From contig NZ_LUUI01000111.1 of NCBI RefSeq assembly GCF_001644015.1, positions 1 through 64,000 of the forward strand: a stretch of DNA of 64,000 nt, given 5' to 3'. This DNA comes from Methylomonas lenta. Lineage in GTDB: Bacteria > Pseudomonadota > Gammaproteobacteria > Methylococcales > Methylomonadaceae. The position numbers and the translations under genes were made by a program. This document shows, piece after piece, positions 27,173 through 37,088 of this stretch. Position 1 is the stretch's first letter, and every line of letters starts with the position of its first letter. Below the pieces are notes generated by a model, which was not told where the DNA came from, did no database searches, and saw only the letters and a program-made list of their open reading frames with translations.

Positions 27173-29014
27173 GTGACTGACGCTGACGAAACCCCGGAAT
27201 TCGATGTTAAGGCTTTTTTAAAGAGCCTCACCCAGCGGCCAGGCATTTACAAAATGCTGAATACCAAGGGCGAAATCATTTACATCGGCAAGGCCAAAAA
27301 CCTGAAAAACCGGGTATCCAGTTATTTCAGAAGCAACGCAGTGTCGCCCAAACAATCAGCGATGGTGGCGAAAGTTGCCGGTATCGAAGTGACCGTCACC
27401 CATACCGAAGGCGAAGCCTTATTATTAGAAAGTCAGCTGATCAAACGTCACAAACCTCGCTATAACATTAGCTTGCGAGATGATAAATCCTATCCTTATG
27501 TTTTTATTTCCAGTTTTCACGACTATCCGCAATTGTCTTACCACCGCGGGGCCAAAAAACGCAAAGGTAAATATTTTGGCCCCTACCCTAGCGCCAGCGC
27601 AGTCAAAGAAACCCTAAAGCTGTTGCAAAAAATATTTCCAGTCCGCCAGTGCGAAGACTCTTATTATAACGCCCGCTCCCGCCCCTGCTTGCAACATCAA
27701 ATCGAGCGCTGCACTGCACCCTGCGTGGGCTTGATCAGTCAAACAGACTACCAACACGATGTTGATAGCACTATGTTATTTCTGGAAGGTCAAGGCGGTA
27801 AACTGATAGACCAGCTGGTAGAAAAAATGGAAACGGCTGCCGGCAAACTGGAATTTGAGCAAGCCGCCGCCTACCGGGATCAGATTCAACGTTTGCGCGC
27901 GGTGATGGAAAAACATTGCGTCGAAGGCGAAAAGGGCAATGTAGATATTATTGCCTGTGCAACTAAAGCCGATTTAGCTTGTGTGCAGGTGTTTTTCATC
28001 CGCAACGGTCAAAATTTGGGCAACCGACAGTTTTTTCCGAAAATAGTCGACGACAATGAACCTGGAGTCGTTTTACAAGCCTTTATAAGCCAATATTACC
28101 TGGATAAAACACTACCGCACGAATTGATCGTCAGCCATCCATTGCCGGAAACAGGCTTATTGATTGAAGTATTAAGCGATCAGGCTAAACATAATATAGC
28201 CATCAGCCCTAACGTGCGCGGCGAACGCCAGAAATGGCTACAAATGGCTCTCACCAATGCGGATAACGCACTGATGTCTAAACTGGCTGACAAACAAAGT
28301 CTCTATGCGCGTTTTCTAAGTTTACAACAGGAGTTTGGCTGCTCTGAAGTACCAAAACGACTGGAATGCTTTGATATCAGCCATACCCAAGGTGAACAAA
28401 CTGTGGCATCCTGTGTCGTGTTCGACCGTGAGGGTCCGGTTAAATCCGATTATCGACGCTTTAATATAGAGGGAATAACCGGTGGCGACGATTATGCCGC
28501 AATACATCAAGCGGTGTTAAGACGCTACAAGCGCCAGCAGCAAGGTGAGCACCCAGCCCCAGACATCTTACTGATAGACGGTGGCAAGGGTCAGGTTGCC
28601 GCTGCACAAAAGGCACTGGCGGAATTGACGATAAACAATGTTATGATAGTTGGCGTTTCTAAAGGACCTGACCGTAAAGCGGGCATGGAAAAGATTATTC
28701 TGCCTGATTGCGATCAACCTTTGGATGTAACGCCGGGTGCCAGCGCTCTATTACTGATTCAACATATTCGTGATGAAGCGCATCGGTTTGCCATTACAGG
28801 TCACCGACAACGCCGCGGCAAACTAAAAAAACAATCCGCGCTGGAAGATATCGCCGGACTAGGGCCCAAACGCCGGCAAATTTTGCTAAAACAATTTGGC
28901 GGTTTGCAGGGTGTTTCCAGCGCGGGTGTTGATGCGCTGGCTAGCATCGATGGGATTAGCAGACAATTAGCACAACGAATTTACGATATATTCCACCATC
29001 AAGATGGCAGTTAA
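27173..29014 (+). CDS. uvrC: excinuclease ABC subunit C
   Basis: A 613-residue nuclease of nucleotide-excision repair that makes both incisions around a lesion bound by UvrAB. It has the GIY-YIG domain (RPGIYKMLNTKGEIIYIGKA, residues 23-42), a UVR motif (KLEFEQAAAYRDQIQRLRAV near 220-245), the RNase H-like endonuclease (CFDISHTQGEQTVASCVVFD and LLIDGGKGQ) and a C-terminal helix-hairpin-helix pair (IAGLGPKRRQILLKQFGG). Start is a GTG at 27173, three bases after the glycosylase stop. It overlaps pgsA by 11 bases. Length is normal. Confidence 0.97.
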   Translation: MTDADETPEFDVKAFLKSLTQRPGIYKMLNTKGEIIYIGKAKNLKNRVSSYFRSNAVSPKQSAMVAKVAGIEVTVTHTEGEALLLESQLIKRHKPRYNISLRDDKSYPYVFISSFHDYPQLSYHRGAKKRKGKYFGPYPSASAVKETLKLLQKIFPVRQCEDSYYNARSRPCLQHQIERCTAPCVGLISQTDYQHDVDSTMLFLEGQGGKLIDQLVEKMETAAGKLEFEQAAAYRDQIQRLRAVMEKHCVEGEKGNVDIIACATKADLACVQVFFIRNGQNLGNRQFFPKIVDDNEPGVVLQAFISQYYLDKTLPHELIVSHPLPETGLLIEVLSDQAKHNIAISPNVRGERQKWLQMALTNADNALMSKLADKQSLYARFLSLQQEFGCSEVPKRLECFDISHTQGEQTVASCVVFDREGPVKSDYRRFNIEGITGGDDYAAIHQAVLRRYKRQQQGEHPAPDILLIDGGKGQVAAAQKALAELTINNVMIVGVSKGPDRKAGMEKIILPDCDQPLDVTPGASALLLIQHIRDEAHRFAITGHRQRRGKLKKQSALEDIAGLGPKRRQILLKQFGGLQGVSSAGVDALASIDGISRQLAQRIYDIFHHQDGS

Positions 29015-29567
29015 ATTTAATTTACCCACATATCTGACATTTCTGCGCATCGCCATGATTCCTTTATTGGCGATCGTTTTTTATCTGCCGTGGGAATACA
29101 ATCGCCTTGCCAGTACCGGCATTTTTTTATTTGCAGGTTTTACCGACTGGCTGGATGGCTATCTGGCTCGCAAGTTAAACCTGGAAACCGCCTTTGGCGC
29201 ATTTTTGGACCCGGTGGCTGATAAATTAATGGTGGCTTTTGTATTAGTACTGGTGGTTCAAGCAGAAGCCAGTCCTTGGCTGGCGATACCAGCAGCCATT
29301 ATTATTGGCAGGGAAATCACCATTGCTTCTTTGAGAGAATGGATGGCAGAAATTGGTCAACGCGCCAAGGTCAAAGTATCACAACTAGGAAAATGGAAAA
29401 CCAGCGCACAAATGTTGGCCATTGGTTTTCTACTATATCGGGATGATTTATTAGGCATGCCCGTCAATCAGATGGGCTACTGGCTGTTATACTTATCCGC
29501 GGTTTTAACGTTATGGTCGATGGCTAATTATTTAATTGCAGCCTTTTCAACCATCACAGAACAATAA
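29004..29567 (+). CDS. pgsA: CDP-diacylglycerol-glycerol-3-phosphate 3-phosphatidyltransferase
   Basis: A 187-residue inner-membrane enzyme that makes phosphatidylglycerol phosphate. The CDP-alcohol phosphotransferase signature D-x2-DG-x2-AR-x8-G-x3-D-x3-D is intact, beginning DWLDGYLARKLNLE near residue 48. About five hydrophobic segments are seen. It overlaps uvrC by 11 bases, the uvrC-pgsA order being common in gammaproteobacteria. Confidence 0.96.
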   Translation: MAVKFNLPTYLTFLRIAMIPLLAIVFYLPWEYNRLASTGIFLFAGFTDWLDGYLARKLNLETAFGAFLDPVADKLMVAFVLVLVVQAEASPWLAIPAAIIIGREITIASLREWMAEIGQRAKVKVSQLGKWKTSAQMLAIGFLLYRDDLLGMPVNQMGYWLLYLSAVLTLWSMANYLIAAFSTITEQ

Positions 29568-29633
29568 TAATTGCAGCTTTATACCCTGCACACCTAAGAG
29601 AGCAAAACAGCAGGTAAAGCTGTAAATAAAAAC

Positions 29634-30254
29634 ATGGAACAAGAAGAATTAGAATTAGAACCAGAAAAAGAATCAGCTCCTAGTAAACCCCTCGGCCAAG
29701 ATGATGTTTTGCAGGCCGCCTTAAAACTATTCGCTGAAAAAGGTTATTTCAATACCTCTTTAATCGATATTAAGGACGCGGTGGGCTTAAAAACCACCAG
29801 CGGGGTTTACCAGTTTTTTAAAACCAAACAATCGATTGCGGAAACATTACGAGAAAATATCCTCGACAGTTTAAGTATCTCTATAGACGACATTCGCCGC
29901 AGAAATCGCAAAGCATCCGAACAATTACGCGAAATTGTCGACCTGATGTTTAAATTAACCGACGATGCTCCGGAAATTATCCAGTTTTTATTGTTTGTAA
30001 AAGCAGAAGACTTTTTGCCGGACTCAACGCCATTATTGGAAACAGCGGCTTTTAATAAAATAAAACGCATTATTCAAAATGGCATTAAAGAGGACGAAAT
30101 AAGATCTATCGATCCCATCCTGGCTTTTGGTTATTTTTTCGGCATCATCAATCAAACTTTATCCCTGGTTTTAAATGGTGCACTACCCAAATCAGCTGAC
30201 AGCTACCAATCGCAAGCCTGGTTAGCCGCTTGGGGTTGTGTCGCTAAAAAATAG
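29634..30254 (+). CDS. TetR/AcrR-family transcriptional regulator
   Basis: A 206-residue protein. After an acidic, Glu-rich first 20 residues comes a TetR helix-turn-helix domain (VLQAALKLFAEKGYFNTSLI then DIKDAVGLKTTSGVYQFFKT, about residues 25-67). The C-terminal ligand/dimer domain is all-helical and not diagnostic. It lies between pgsA and a nucleotide-sugar dehydrogenase gene, 48 bases before the latter's start, so it might regulate that sugar-nucleotide operon; this is inference. Confidence 0.88.
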   Translation: MEQEELELEPEKESAPSKPLGQDDVLQAALKLFAEKGYFNTSLIDIKDAVGLKTTSGVYQFFKTKQSIAETLRENILDSLSISIDDIRRRNRKASEQLREIVDLMFKLTDDAPEIIQFLLFVKAEDFLPDSTPLLETAAFNKIKRIIQNGIKEDEIRSIDPILAFGYFFGIINQTLSLVLNGALPKSADSYQSQAWLAAWGCVAKK

Positions 30255-30302
30255 ATTTCTTAAACTTACACTTTGCATGCGGAATATACAGGAGTTACAA
30301 CA

Positions 30303-31574
30303 ATGCTAAACAACATCAAAATTGGCATGATAGGTTTGGGTTACGTGGGCTTGCCACTAGCAGTGGAATTCGGCCAAAAATATCCTACCGTAGGTTTTGA
30401 TATCAATCAGCACCGCATCAAAGAATTACAATCCGGCAATGACCACACCCTGGAAGTCAGCTCGGATGAACTGGCTCATGCCACCCATCTTACCTATAGC
30501 GCCAGCATTCAGGATATTGCTGATTGCAATGTCTATATCGTTACGGTGCCAACCCCGATTAACGAACACAAACAGCCCGATCTAACCCCACTGGAAAAAG
30601 CCAGTGATTTGCTTGGAAAAGTGCTTAAAACCGACGACATTGTCATTTACGAATCAACTGTTTATCCCGGCGCCACCGAAGAAGTCTGCGTACCGATTTT
30701 AGAAAAAGTCTCCGGCTTAAAATTTAACCAAGACTTTTACGTTGGTTACAGCCCTGAGCGCATCAACCCCGGTGACAAAGAACATCGGGTGACGACTATT
30801 TTAAAAGTTACATCCGGCTCTACGCCTGAAATTGCTGAAAAAGTCGACCAAATCTATAAAAGTATTATCACCGCCGGCACCCACAAAGCCAGCAGCATCA
30901 GAGTAGCTGAAGCCGCCAAAGTCATTGAAAATACCCAACGTGATGTCAACATTGCTTTAATTAATGAGCTGGCACTGATTTTCAACAAACTCGGCATCGA
31001 TACCGAAGAAGTATTATTAGCCGCCGGCACCAAATGGAACTTTTTACCGTTCAGACCCGGTTTGGTTGGCGGCCATTGCATTGGTGTCGACCCTTATTAC
31101 CTGACGCATAAAGCCCAATCCATCGGCTACAACCCAGAAGTCATATTATCCGGTCGCCGTATCAACGACGGCATGGGGGCTTATGTGGTTTCACAATTGA
31201 TTAAGCTGATGCTGAAAAAGCGTATCCAGGTACAAGATGCCAAAGTTTTGATCATGGGCCTGACTTTCAAAGAAAACTGCCCGGACATCCGCAACACCCG
31301 GGTGGTTGATATCGTCGCTGAATTAAAAACTTACGGCGTGAATATTGATGTTTATGACCCTTGGGTCAATGCCGCAGAAACAGAAGCGGAATATGGTATA
31401 AAACCGATTATGCAACCGGCCAAAGGCCAATACGACGCAATGATACTGGCAGTCGCCCACCAAGAGTTTAAAGATATGTCGATCAGCGAAATCCGCGCGT
31501 TGGGTAAAGCACAGTCTATTATTTATGACCTGAAATATTTGTACCCTGCCGACCAAACCGACGCGAGACTGTAA
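30303..31574 (+). CDS. UDP-N-acetyl-hexosamine 6-dehydrogenase (TviB/WbpO-like)
   Basis: A 423-residue NAD-dependent nucleotide-sugar dehydrogenase. It has the Rossmann motif [17 protein letters not shown] near the start, [41 protein letters not shown] and the catalytic Cys in [16 protein letters not shown]. Closest in character to the Vi-antigen enzyme TviB and WbpO, which oxidise UDP-GlcNAc or UDP-GalNAc to the uronic acid. The frame is open to a TTG at 30273, but the ATG at 30303 with AGGAG 8-12 bases upstream matches the family start. The downstream epimerase starts three bases after the stop, indicating joint function in making a precursor for capsule or exopolysaccharide. Confidence 0.92.
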   Translation: MLNNIKIGMIGLGYVGLPLAVEFGQKYPTVGFDINQHRIKELQSGNDHTLEVSSDELAHATHLTYSASIQDIADCNVYIVTVPTPINEHKQPDLTPLEKASDLLGKVLKTDDIVIYESTVYPGATEEVCVPILEKVSGLKFNQDFYVGYSPERINPGDKEHRVTTILKVTSGSTPEIAEKVDQIYKSIITAGTHKASSIRVAEAAKVIENTQRDVNIALINELALIFNKLGIDTEEVLLAAGTKWNFLPFRPGLVGGHCIGVDPYYLTHKAQSIGYNPEVILSGRRINDGMGAYVVSQLIKLMLKKRIQVQDAKVLIMGLTFKENCPDIRNTRVVDIVAELKTYGVNIDVYDPWVNAAETEAEYGIKPIMQPAKGQYDAMILAVAHQEFKDMSISEIRALGKAQSIIYDLKYLYPADQTDARL

Positions 31575-31577
31575 GCA

Positions 31578-32585
31578 ATGAAAATCATGGTGACCGGTAC
31601 AGCCGGCTTTATAGGCAATCATCTGGCTTTAAGACTGCTTGAGCGGGGCGACGAAGTCATTGGTATCGATAATCTCAACGACTACTACGACGTTAACCTA
31701 AAAATTGACCGCCTGGCTCGCATCAAAGATCACCCAGGCTTCACCGATCTGCGTCTGGATATTGCCGACCGCGCCGGTATGGAGGCTGTTTTTAAACAGC
31801 ATCAGCCGCAAAAAGTTGTCAATCTGGCAGCGCAAGCCGGGGTGCGCTATTCCATAGAAAACCCACATGCCTACATAGACAGTAATATCGTTGGTTTCAT
31901 CAATATTTTGGAAGGCTGTCGGCATCATAAAGTTGAGCATTTAGTTTACGCTTCCAGCAGTTCTGTCTATGGCGCCAACGAATCGATGCCATTTTCCGTG
32001 CATGATAATGTCGACCACCCTTTGAGCCTCTACGCGGCATCAAAAAAAGCCAATGAGTTGATGGCGCATACCTACAGTAATCTCTATCAATTACCCACCA
32101 CCGGTTTGCGCTTTTTCACCGTTTACGGACCATGGGGCCGCCCGGATATGGCCTTGTTTTTGTTTACCAAAGCCATTTTAGCCGGCGAAAAAATGGATGT
32201 GTTCAATTACGGTAAACATAGACGCGACTTTACCTATATCGACGATATCGTCGAAGGCATAATCAGAACACTGGATCACACAGCCCAGCCCAATCCTGAC
32301 TGGAGTGGTGCAAAACCGGATCCCGGCACCAGCAAAGCCCCTTGGCGAGTTTATAACATCGGCAACCAAAGCCCGGTAGAGCTGATGGCTTATATCGAAA
32401 CCCTGGAACGTTTTTTAGGCAAAACCACCGAGAAAAACTTATTGCCTCTGCAACCGGGTGATGTGCCTGATACCTATGCTGATGTCGAAGCGCTGGTTGC
32501 CGATGTCGGCTACAAACCCAGCACCACGATCGAACAAGGTATCGAACGTTTTGTAGCATGGTACAAAGACTACTATCGGCTCTAA
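31578..32585 (+). CDS. NAD-dependent UDP-uronate 4-epimerase
   Basis: A 335-residue short-chain dehydrogenase/reductase. It has [19 protein letters not shown] at the start, then [13 protein letters not shown] (diagnostic of the UDP-glucuronate 4-epimerase CapI/LspL group), [10 protein letters not shown] and the catalytic YAASKKANE. It should interconvert UDP-glucuronate and UDP-galacturonate, or the N-acetyl forms produced by the adjacent dehydrogenase. Co-transcribed with that gene (3-base gap). The polysaccharide locus that uses the product is not adjacent; the locus at 0.7-4 kb could be a customer. Confidence 0.92.
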   Translation: MKIMVTGTAGFIGNHLALRLLERGDEVIGIDNLNDYYDVNLKIDRLARIKDHPGFTDLRLDIADRAGMEAVFKQHQPQKVVNLAAQAGVRYSIENPHAYIDSNIVGFINILEGCRHHKVEHLVYASSSSVYGANESMPFSVHDNVDHPLSLYAASKKANELMAHTYSNLYQLPTTGLRFFTVYGPWGRPDMALFLFTKAILAGEKMDVFNYGKHRRDFTYIDDIVEGIIRTLDHTAQPNPDWSGAKPDPGTSKAPWRVYNIGNQSPVELMAYIETLERFLGKTTEKNLLPLQPGDVPDTYADVEALVADVGYKPSTTIEQGIERFVAWYKDYYRL

Positions 32586-32613
32586 ATTGCGACGTTCATT
32601 CAGAGCAACCACC

Positions 32614-32646
32614 AATACCTGCGACGACAATCCCGTCGCGGGTATT
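32614..32646 (+). terminator. 13-pair hairpin after the epimerase gene
   Basis: AATACCTGCGACG and CGTCGCGGGTATT pair with a single G-T wobble around a 7-base loop. There is no U tract, so it may stabilise the 3' end rather than terminate. The rest of the 302-base gap 32586-32887 shows no gene. Confidence 0.45.
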
Positions 32647-32887
32647 TGAGTATTTAATCTCCACTGAAACTGACCCGCTGTAAAGGCTTTTTCTAACCTT
32701 CCTCTATACATCACTCCACCCCTAACAACCCGTGGTTGCGCGCTATGCGAAAAGTGATTGACAACATAATTCAACCCAAATAGCAGAATATTTTTGCTTG
32801 TTACGCGGCAAACAATAAGCAAAAATTTAGCCAGCTTAGTATGTTCGCCAGAAATCAGTTTAGTCCTTAAATCTTTTATTAGCCTTT

Positions 32888-34183
32888 ATGTCTATCTCTA
32901 GTATCAATGTCTTAATCATTGAAAATTCCAGACTGTTTACCGATTTATTAACAACCCTCATGAAAAGCCATGGCTTTGACACTGTTAGCTGTACAACTGG
33001 CAAAGAGGCTTTGGAAATCAGTAAAGACTGCAGTTTTAATCTGATTTGCGTGGCTTATCATTTACCGGACTTTTCAGGAGACGTGCTTTGCCAGGCCATG
33101 CGCAGTAATCGAGCACTGATAAACAGCCGCATCATCTTATTTACCGCAGAAGACAATAACGAATTGCTCAAAGATGCTTTATTGGCAGGCGTTACCGACA
33201 TTTATAACAAAAATGAATTTGCCCAATTTCAAACTTACATTGCTCGTTATGCCAATTTTGTCAAAGCCAACCTGGTCGGTCGCGCCTTACTAATTGAAGA
33301 TTCGTCTTCTCAGCAGCAATGGTTAAAAGCCCAACTGGAATGCTCAGGTCTTGAAGTGGATGCTTTTTTAACCGCTGAAGAAGCCATGGATGCATTTATG
33401 CATGTTCAATACGACATTGTGATCACCGACATGATACTGGCAGGCAAAATGTCGGGCTTGCATTTAGTCAGAACCATACGTCGCTTAGGCTCCGAAAAAG
33501 GTTTAATCCCTATTTTTGCCATTACCGCTTACGATGAAATATCAAGACGCATTGAATTATTCCAGGTCGGTGTAAGCGATTACATGGCCAAACCCATCAA
33601 TCCGGAAGAATTGCTGTTCCGTATTTCCAGCCTGATCAAAGCGTATCAGATTCATCATGAATTGATCAACGAACGCAAGATGCTGCAGGAAATGGCTTTG
33701 CTCGATCCGCTGACACATTTATATAACCGTGCTGCGCTTAATCAGCTGTTACCCAAAGCCATTGCTAATGCCAAACGTGAACAAACACCTGTCTGCCTGG
33801 TGGTCATGGATCTGGATTTTTTCAAACGTATTAACGATGAGTGTGGTCACGACCAAGGCGACCAGGTATTGATTGAAACCGCCAACTGGCTACGCAATGC
33901 ATTCCGCAAAGGCGATTTAGTGTTTCGTTGGGGTGGTGAAGAGTTTGTGATTTTCCTGCACAAATGCACCTTGAACGAAGCCAAAGAATTAATGGAAAAA
34001 CAAAAAGATCGTTTTAGCAAACGTCAAATGGCCAATTACCCAATAACGGCCAGTTTCGGAATTAGCAGTTATGCTAACTTTCAGACCGAAATCTGTCATG
34101 AAAACTTGTTTAAACAAGCAGACAAAGCGCTTTATAAAGCCAAACAAAGTGGTCGAAATTGTGTGGTTTGTGCGCCAGATTAA
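32888..34183 (+). CDS. dual-receiver diguanylate cyclase (REC-REC-GGDEF)
   Basis: A 431-residue protein. REC1 (residues 5-125) has Ala56 where the phospho-acceptor Asp is expected (LICVAYHLPDFSG), so it is a pseudo-receiver. REC2 (132-252) keeps Asp181 in VITDMILAG and the following Thr and Lys (ITAYDE, MAKPINP). The GGDEF domain (about 270-430) has GGEEF at 349-353 and the inhibitory-site motif RKGD at 340-343, so active c-di-GMP synthesis with product inhibition is likely. The architecture resembles PleD/WspR-type response regulators. The partner kinase is not adjacent. An HD-GYP gene follows about 200 bases downstream and may oppose it. Confidence 0.93.
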   Translation: MSISSINVLIIENSRLFTDLLTTLMKSHGFDTVSCTTGKEALEISKDCSFNLICVAYHLPDFSGDVLCQAMRSNRALINSRIILFTAEDNNELLKDALLAGVTDIYNKNEFAQFQTYIARYANFVKANLVGRALLIEDSSSQQQWLKAQLECSGLEVDAFLTAEEAMDAFMHVQYDIVITDMILAGKMSGLHLVRTIRRLGSEKGLIPIFAITAYDEISRRIELFQVGVSDYMAKPINPEELLFRISSLIKAYQIHHELINERKMLQEMALLDPLTHLYNRAALNQLLPKAIANAKREQTPVCLVVMDLDFFKRINDECGHDQGDQVLIETANWLRNAFRKGDLVFRWGGEEFVIFLHKCTLNEAKELMEKQKDRFSKRQMANYPITASFGISSYANFQTEICHENLFKQADKALYKAKQSGRNCVVCAPD

Positions 34184-34386
34184 ATCAGTTGTTATGACAT
34201 CAATTGCAATGCGATTTGACAATTTTGCAGGCAATGACTGAACAGTTATACCCACATGTAAAGAATAGTGGATTATTAATCACGAGAACAAATATTTAGT
34301 CAGCAACACAACTGATAAAAAGCTATTTTGCCGATCAACATCAATTACGGTAGCATCGAGCTAATTCTCAATACGGAGCCAACCAT

Positions 34387-35610
34387 ATGGAACAACAAGA
34401 CATCGATTTGCATAGCGCCATCACTGCCTTGAGTTGTTCGCTGGACCTGGTTGGCATCGATGAGGTTAAACATGGCAAACGGGTGGCGATGATGGCCTAT
34501 CAAATTGCCGAGGAATTGAATTGGCCGGATGATGAACGCTTGAGTATTCTGCATGCCGGCATGCTGCATGATTGCGGCGTGGCGAAAATCAAGGAACACA
34601 GACAACTCACCGAAACGCTGGAATGGGATGGAGCCGAAGCCCATGCCATTCGCGGTGCCGAATATCTATCCGCTTGCCCACCTTTGGCACAGCTTGCGCC
34701 TGAAGTGCGTTATCACCATACACGCTGGGAACAACTACTACTATTGCCGCTGGACCAACGCACTCGAATGCGCGCCAACCTGCTGTTTCTGACCGATCGT
34801 ATCGATGTATTGCAGTTTCCTTATTTAAACAGCGAACAAATTTTGACCGCAGCACCCAACATCGTCGCCCGGCTAAAGGGTTTCTCCGGCAGTTTATTTG
34901 CGCCCGAATTACTGGATGCTTTTACCCGCATCGCCAAAAGCCAGGCTTTCTGGCTAGCGATGGAGCCGGATTATCTGGATGAAGATTTACGCACACTGGG
35001 TCAAGCACTACCTCTGGTTGCACTGAACTATCCATCCCAACGCGAACTAGCACGTTTGTTTTCTCGGGTGGTGGATGCCAAAAGTCCTTATACCGAACAA
35101 CATTCTGAGCGAGTGGCCTTGATCGCCAGGCAACTGGCGGCAGATTTCAACATCTCAGGTCAGGAATTGGAACAAGTTGAAATCGCCGGTCTTTTGCATG
35201 ATATCGGCAAACTGCGGGTGTCCGAAGACATTATAGATAAACCCGGCAAATTGACTATGGATGAACAGGCCAGCATGCAACGGCATAGCTATGATACATA
35301 CCGCATTTTGCAGCGGGTATTTGCCCACAGCAAAATTCCAACCTGGGCCGGTTTTCATCACGAAAACCTGCGCGGCGAAGGTTATCCGTTTAAAACCAGC
35401 GGTGTATCGCAAGATTTGGAATGCCGCATTATCAGTGTGGCGGATATTTTTCAGGCTCTGGCACAATCCAGACCTTACCGAAAAAGCATGGATTTGCAAT
35501 ATATTCTGGATGACTTGCAGCATCGTGTGTCGTTGGGCGAACTGGATGCTACGGTGGTGGATAAGCTGGCTGAACACGCAGCAGATTATTATCATCTGGC
35601 CTGCGGTTGA
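34387..35610 (+). CDS. tandem HD / HD-GYP domain phosphodiesterase
   Basis: A 407-residue protein with two HD-type domains. The first (about 20-150) has KHGKRVAMMAYQIAEEL and LHAGMLHDCGVAKIKEH. The second (about 225-400) is a true HD-GYP with HSERVALIARQLA, AGLLHDIGKLRVSEDI, HHENLRGEGYPF and SVADIFQALAQSRPYR. HD-GYP proteins degrade c-di-GMP to pGpG or GMP. No membrane or receiver domain is present. It lies on the same strand after the REC-REC-GGDEF gene with a ~200-base gap, so the two may form a synthesis/degradation pair. Confidence 0.92.
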   Translation: MEQQDIDLHSAITALSCSLDLVGIDEVKHGKRVAMMAYQIAEELNWPDDERLSILHAGMLHDCGVAKIKEHRQLTETLEWDGAEAHAIRGAEYLSACPPLAQLAPEVRYHHTRWEQLLLLPLDQRTRMRANLLFLTDRIDVLQFPYLNSEQILTAAPNIVARLKGFSGSLFAPELLDAFTRIAKSQAFWLAMEPDYLDEDLRTLGQALPLVALNYPSQRELARLFSRVVDAKSPYTEQHSERVALIARQLAADFNISGQELEQVEIAGLLHDIGKLRVSEDIIDKPGKLTMDEQASMQRHSYDTYRILQRVFAHSKIPTWAGFHHENLRGEGYPFKTSGVSQDLECRIISVADIFQALAQSRPYRKSMDLQYILDDLQHRVSLGELDATVVDKLAEHAADYYHLACG

Positions 35611-35647
35611 AAGCTAAGCATCATCAAAATCAATTCAGCTGATGCGG

Positions 35648-35653
35648 TATAAT
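35648..35653 (+). promoter_or_regulatory. consensus -10 box upstream of dnaB
   Basis: TATAAT lies 41-46 bases before the dnaB ATG. No good -35 is seen at the right distance (CAAAAT at best), so this is only a probable promoter. Confidence 0.4.
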
Positions 35654-35693
35654 TGCCGGCCAGTCATTAACCCGCAATTGTCATAAGCCACTG

Positions 35694-37088
35694 ATGTCCG
35701 AAGACTATTATTACCCCACCGATTACGCCATCGAATCATTAAAAGTACCACCAAACTCCATCCAGGCAGAACAATCTGTGCTGGGTGGCTTGATGCTGGA
35801 CAATCAAACCTGGGATTCGGTAGCCGACAAGGTTGTAGAAACCGATTTTTACCGCCGCGATCATCAATTAATTTTTCGCTCCATTGCTCAACTGGCTGAT
35901 AAACAAGATCCTTTCGATGTCGTGACGCTATCCGAGGTTTTGGAAAGCACCGGCCAACTGCAAGATGTTGGCGGCTTGGCGTATTTGGGCATGTTGGCTA
36001 ATGACACCCCCAGCGCAGCCAATATTGTTGCTTATGCCAACATCGTCCGTGACCGTTCAGTCCTTAGACAGCTGATTCATGTCGGCACCGAAATTTCCGA
36101 CTCTGCATTTAGTACCGAAGGCCGGGAAACTGCTGATTTACTGGAAAACGCCGAGCGTAAAGTCTTTGAAATTGCCGAACAACGCCAACGCGGCCAGGGT
36201 GGCTTTAGTTCAATCAAATCTTTATTAGCTCAGGCTGTCGATAAAATCGAAACCCTGTACGAACTGGATGGAGACATTACAGGCGCCAGCACCGGTTTTA
36301 CCGATCTGGATGAAAAAACCTCAGGCTTACAGCCTGCGGACTTAATCATTGTCGCCGGTAGACCTTCGATGGGTAAAACCACTATCGCGATGAACATGGC
36401 CGAGAACGTCGCCCTTAAAAGCGGCATGCCAGTGGCTGTATTTAGTATGGAGATGCCCGGCGAATCACTAGCGATGCGGATGATGTCGTCCCTGGGACGT
36501 ATCGATCAACACAAGGTACGAACTGGTAAATTGGACGATGATGATTGGCCGCGTCTGACTTCCGCCATCAATCTGCTGGCCGAGACCAAGCTGTTCATAG
36601 ACGACACCCCTGCCCTGACCCCCACCGAAGTTCGCTCGCGCGCCCGCCGTTTGACCCGCGAACACGGCCAACTGGGTTTGATCGTATTGGACTATTTGCA
36701 GCTGATGCAATCGCCTTCCAGCGGTGAAAACCGGGTGCAACAAATTTCTGATATTTCCCGCGGTCTAAAAGCCTTGGCCAAGGAATTGAATGTACCGGTG
36801 ATTGCTCTGTCGCAGCTCAATCGTAATCTGGAGCAACGCCCCAACAAACGCCCGGTAATGTCGGATTTACGTGAATCCGGCGCGATTGAGCAGGACGCGG
36901 ATTTGATTATCTTTGTCTATCGCGACGAAGTGTATAACGAAGACAGCCCGGACAAAGGTATCGCCGAAGTCATTATCGGTAAACAGCGGAATGGTCCGCT
37001 AGGCACCGTAAGACTGACGTTTCTGGGTCAATACACCCGCTTTGAGAATTTTGCCGGCGTTTACACCGGCAACGAGGATTACGAATGA
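35694..37088 (+). CDS. dnaB: replicative DNA helicase DnaB
   Basis: A 464-residue hexameric helicase of the replication fork. The N-terminal domain starts with PNSIQAEQSVLGGLMLDNQ, the RecA-like motor has Walker A AGRPSMGKTT (around residue 222), VFSMEMPGESLAMRMMSSLG, Walker B LGLIVLDYLQLM and GKQRNGPLGT near the C-terminus. No intein is present. Its stop overlaps the alr start (ATGA), a linkage common in gammaproteobacteria. Confidence 0.97.
   Translation: MSEDYYYPTDYAIESLKVPPNSIQAEQSVLGGLMLDNQTWDSVADKVVETDFYRRDHQLIFRSIAQLADKQDPFDVVTLSEVLESTGQLQDVGGLAYLGMLANDTPSAANIVAYANIVRDRSVLRQLIHVGTEISDSAFSTEGRETADLLENAERKVFEIAEQRQRGQGGFSSIKSLLAQAVDKIETLYELDGDITGASTGFTDLDEKTSGLQPADLIIVAGRPSMGKTTIAMNMAENVALKSGMPVAVFSMEMPGESLAMRMMSSLGRIDQHKVRTGKLDDDDWPRLTSAINLLAETKLFIDDTPALTPTEVRSRARRLTREHGQLGLIVLDYLQLMQSPSSGENRVQQISDISRGLKALAKELNVPVIALSQLNRNLEQRPNKRPVMSDLRESGAIEQDADLIIFVYRDEVYNEDSPDKGIAEVIIGKQRNGPLGTVRLTFLGQYTRFENFAGVYTGNEDYE

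Noticed and set aside
30273..30302. TTG start giving ten more residues on the nucleotide-sugar dehydrogenase
   Set aside because: The RBS AGGAG stands before the ATG at 30303 and the family starts there.
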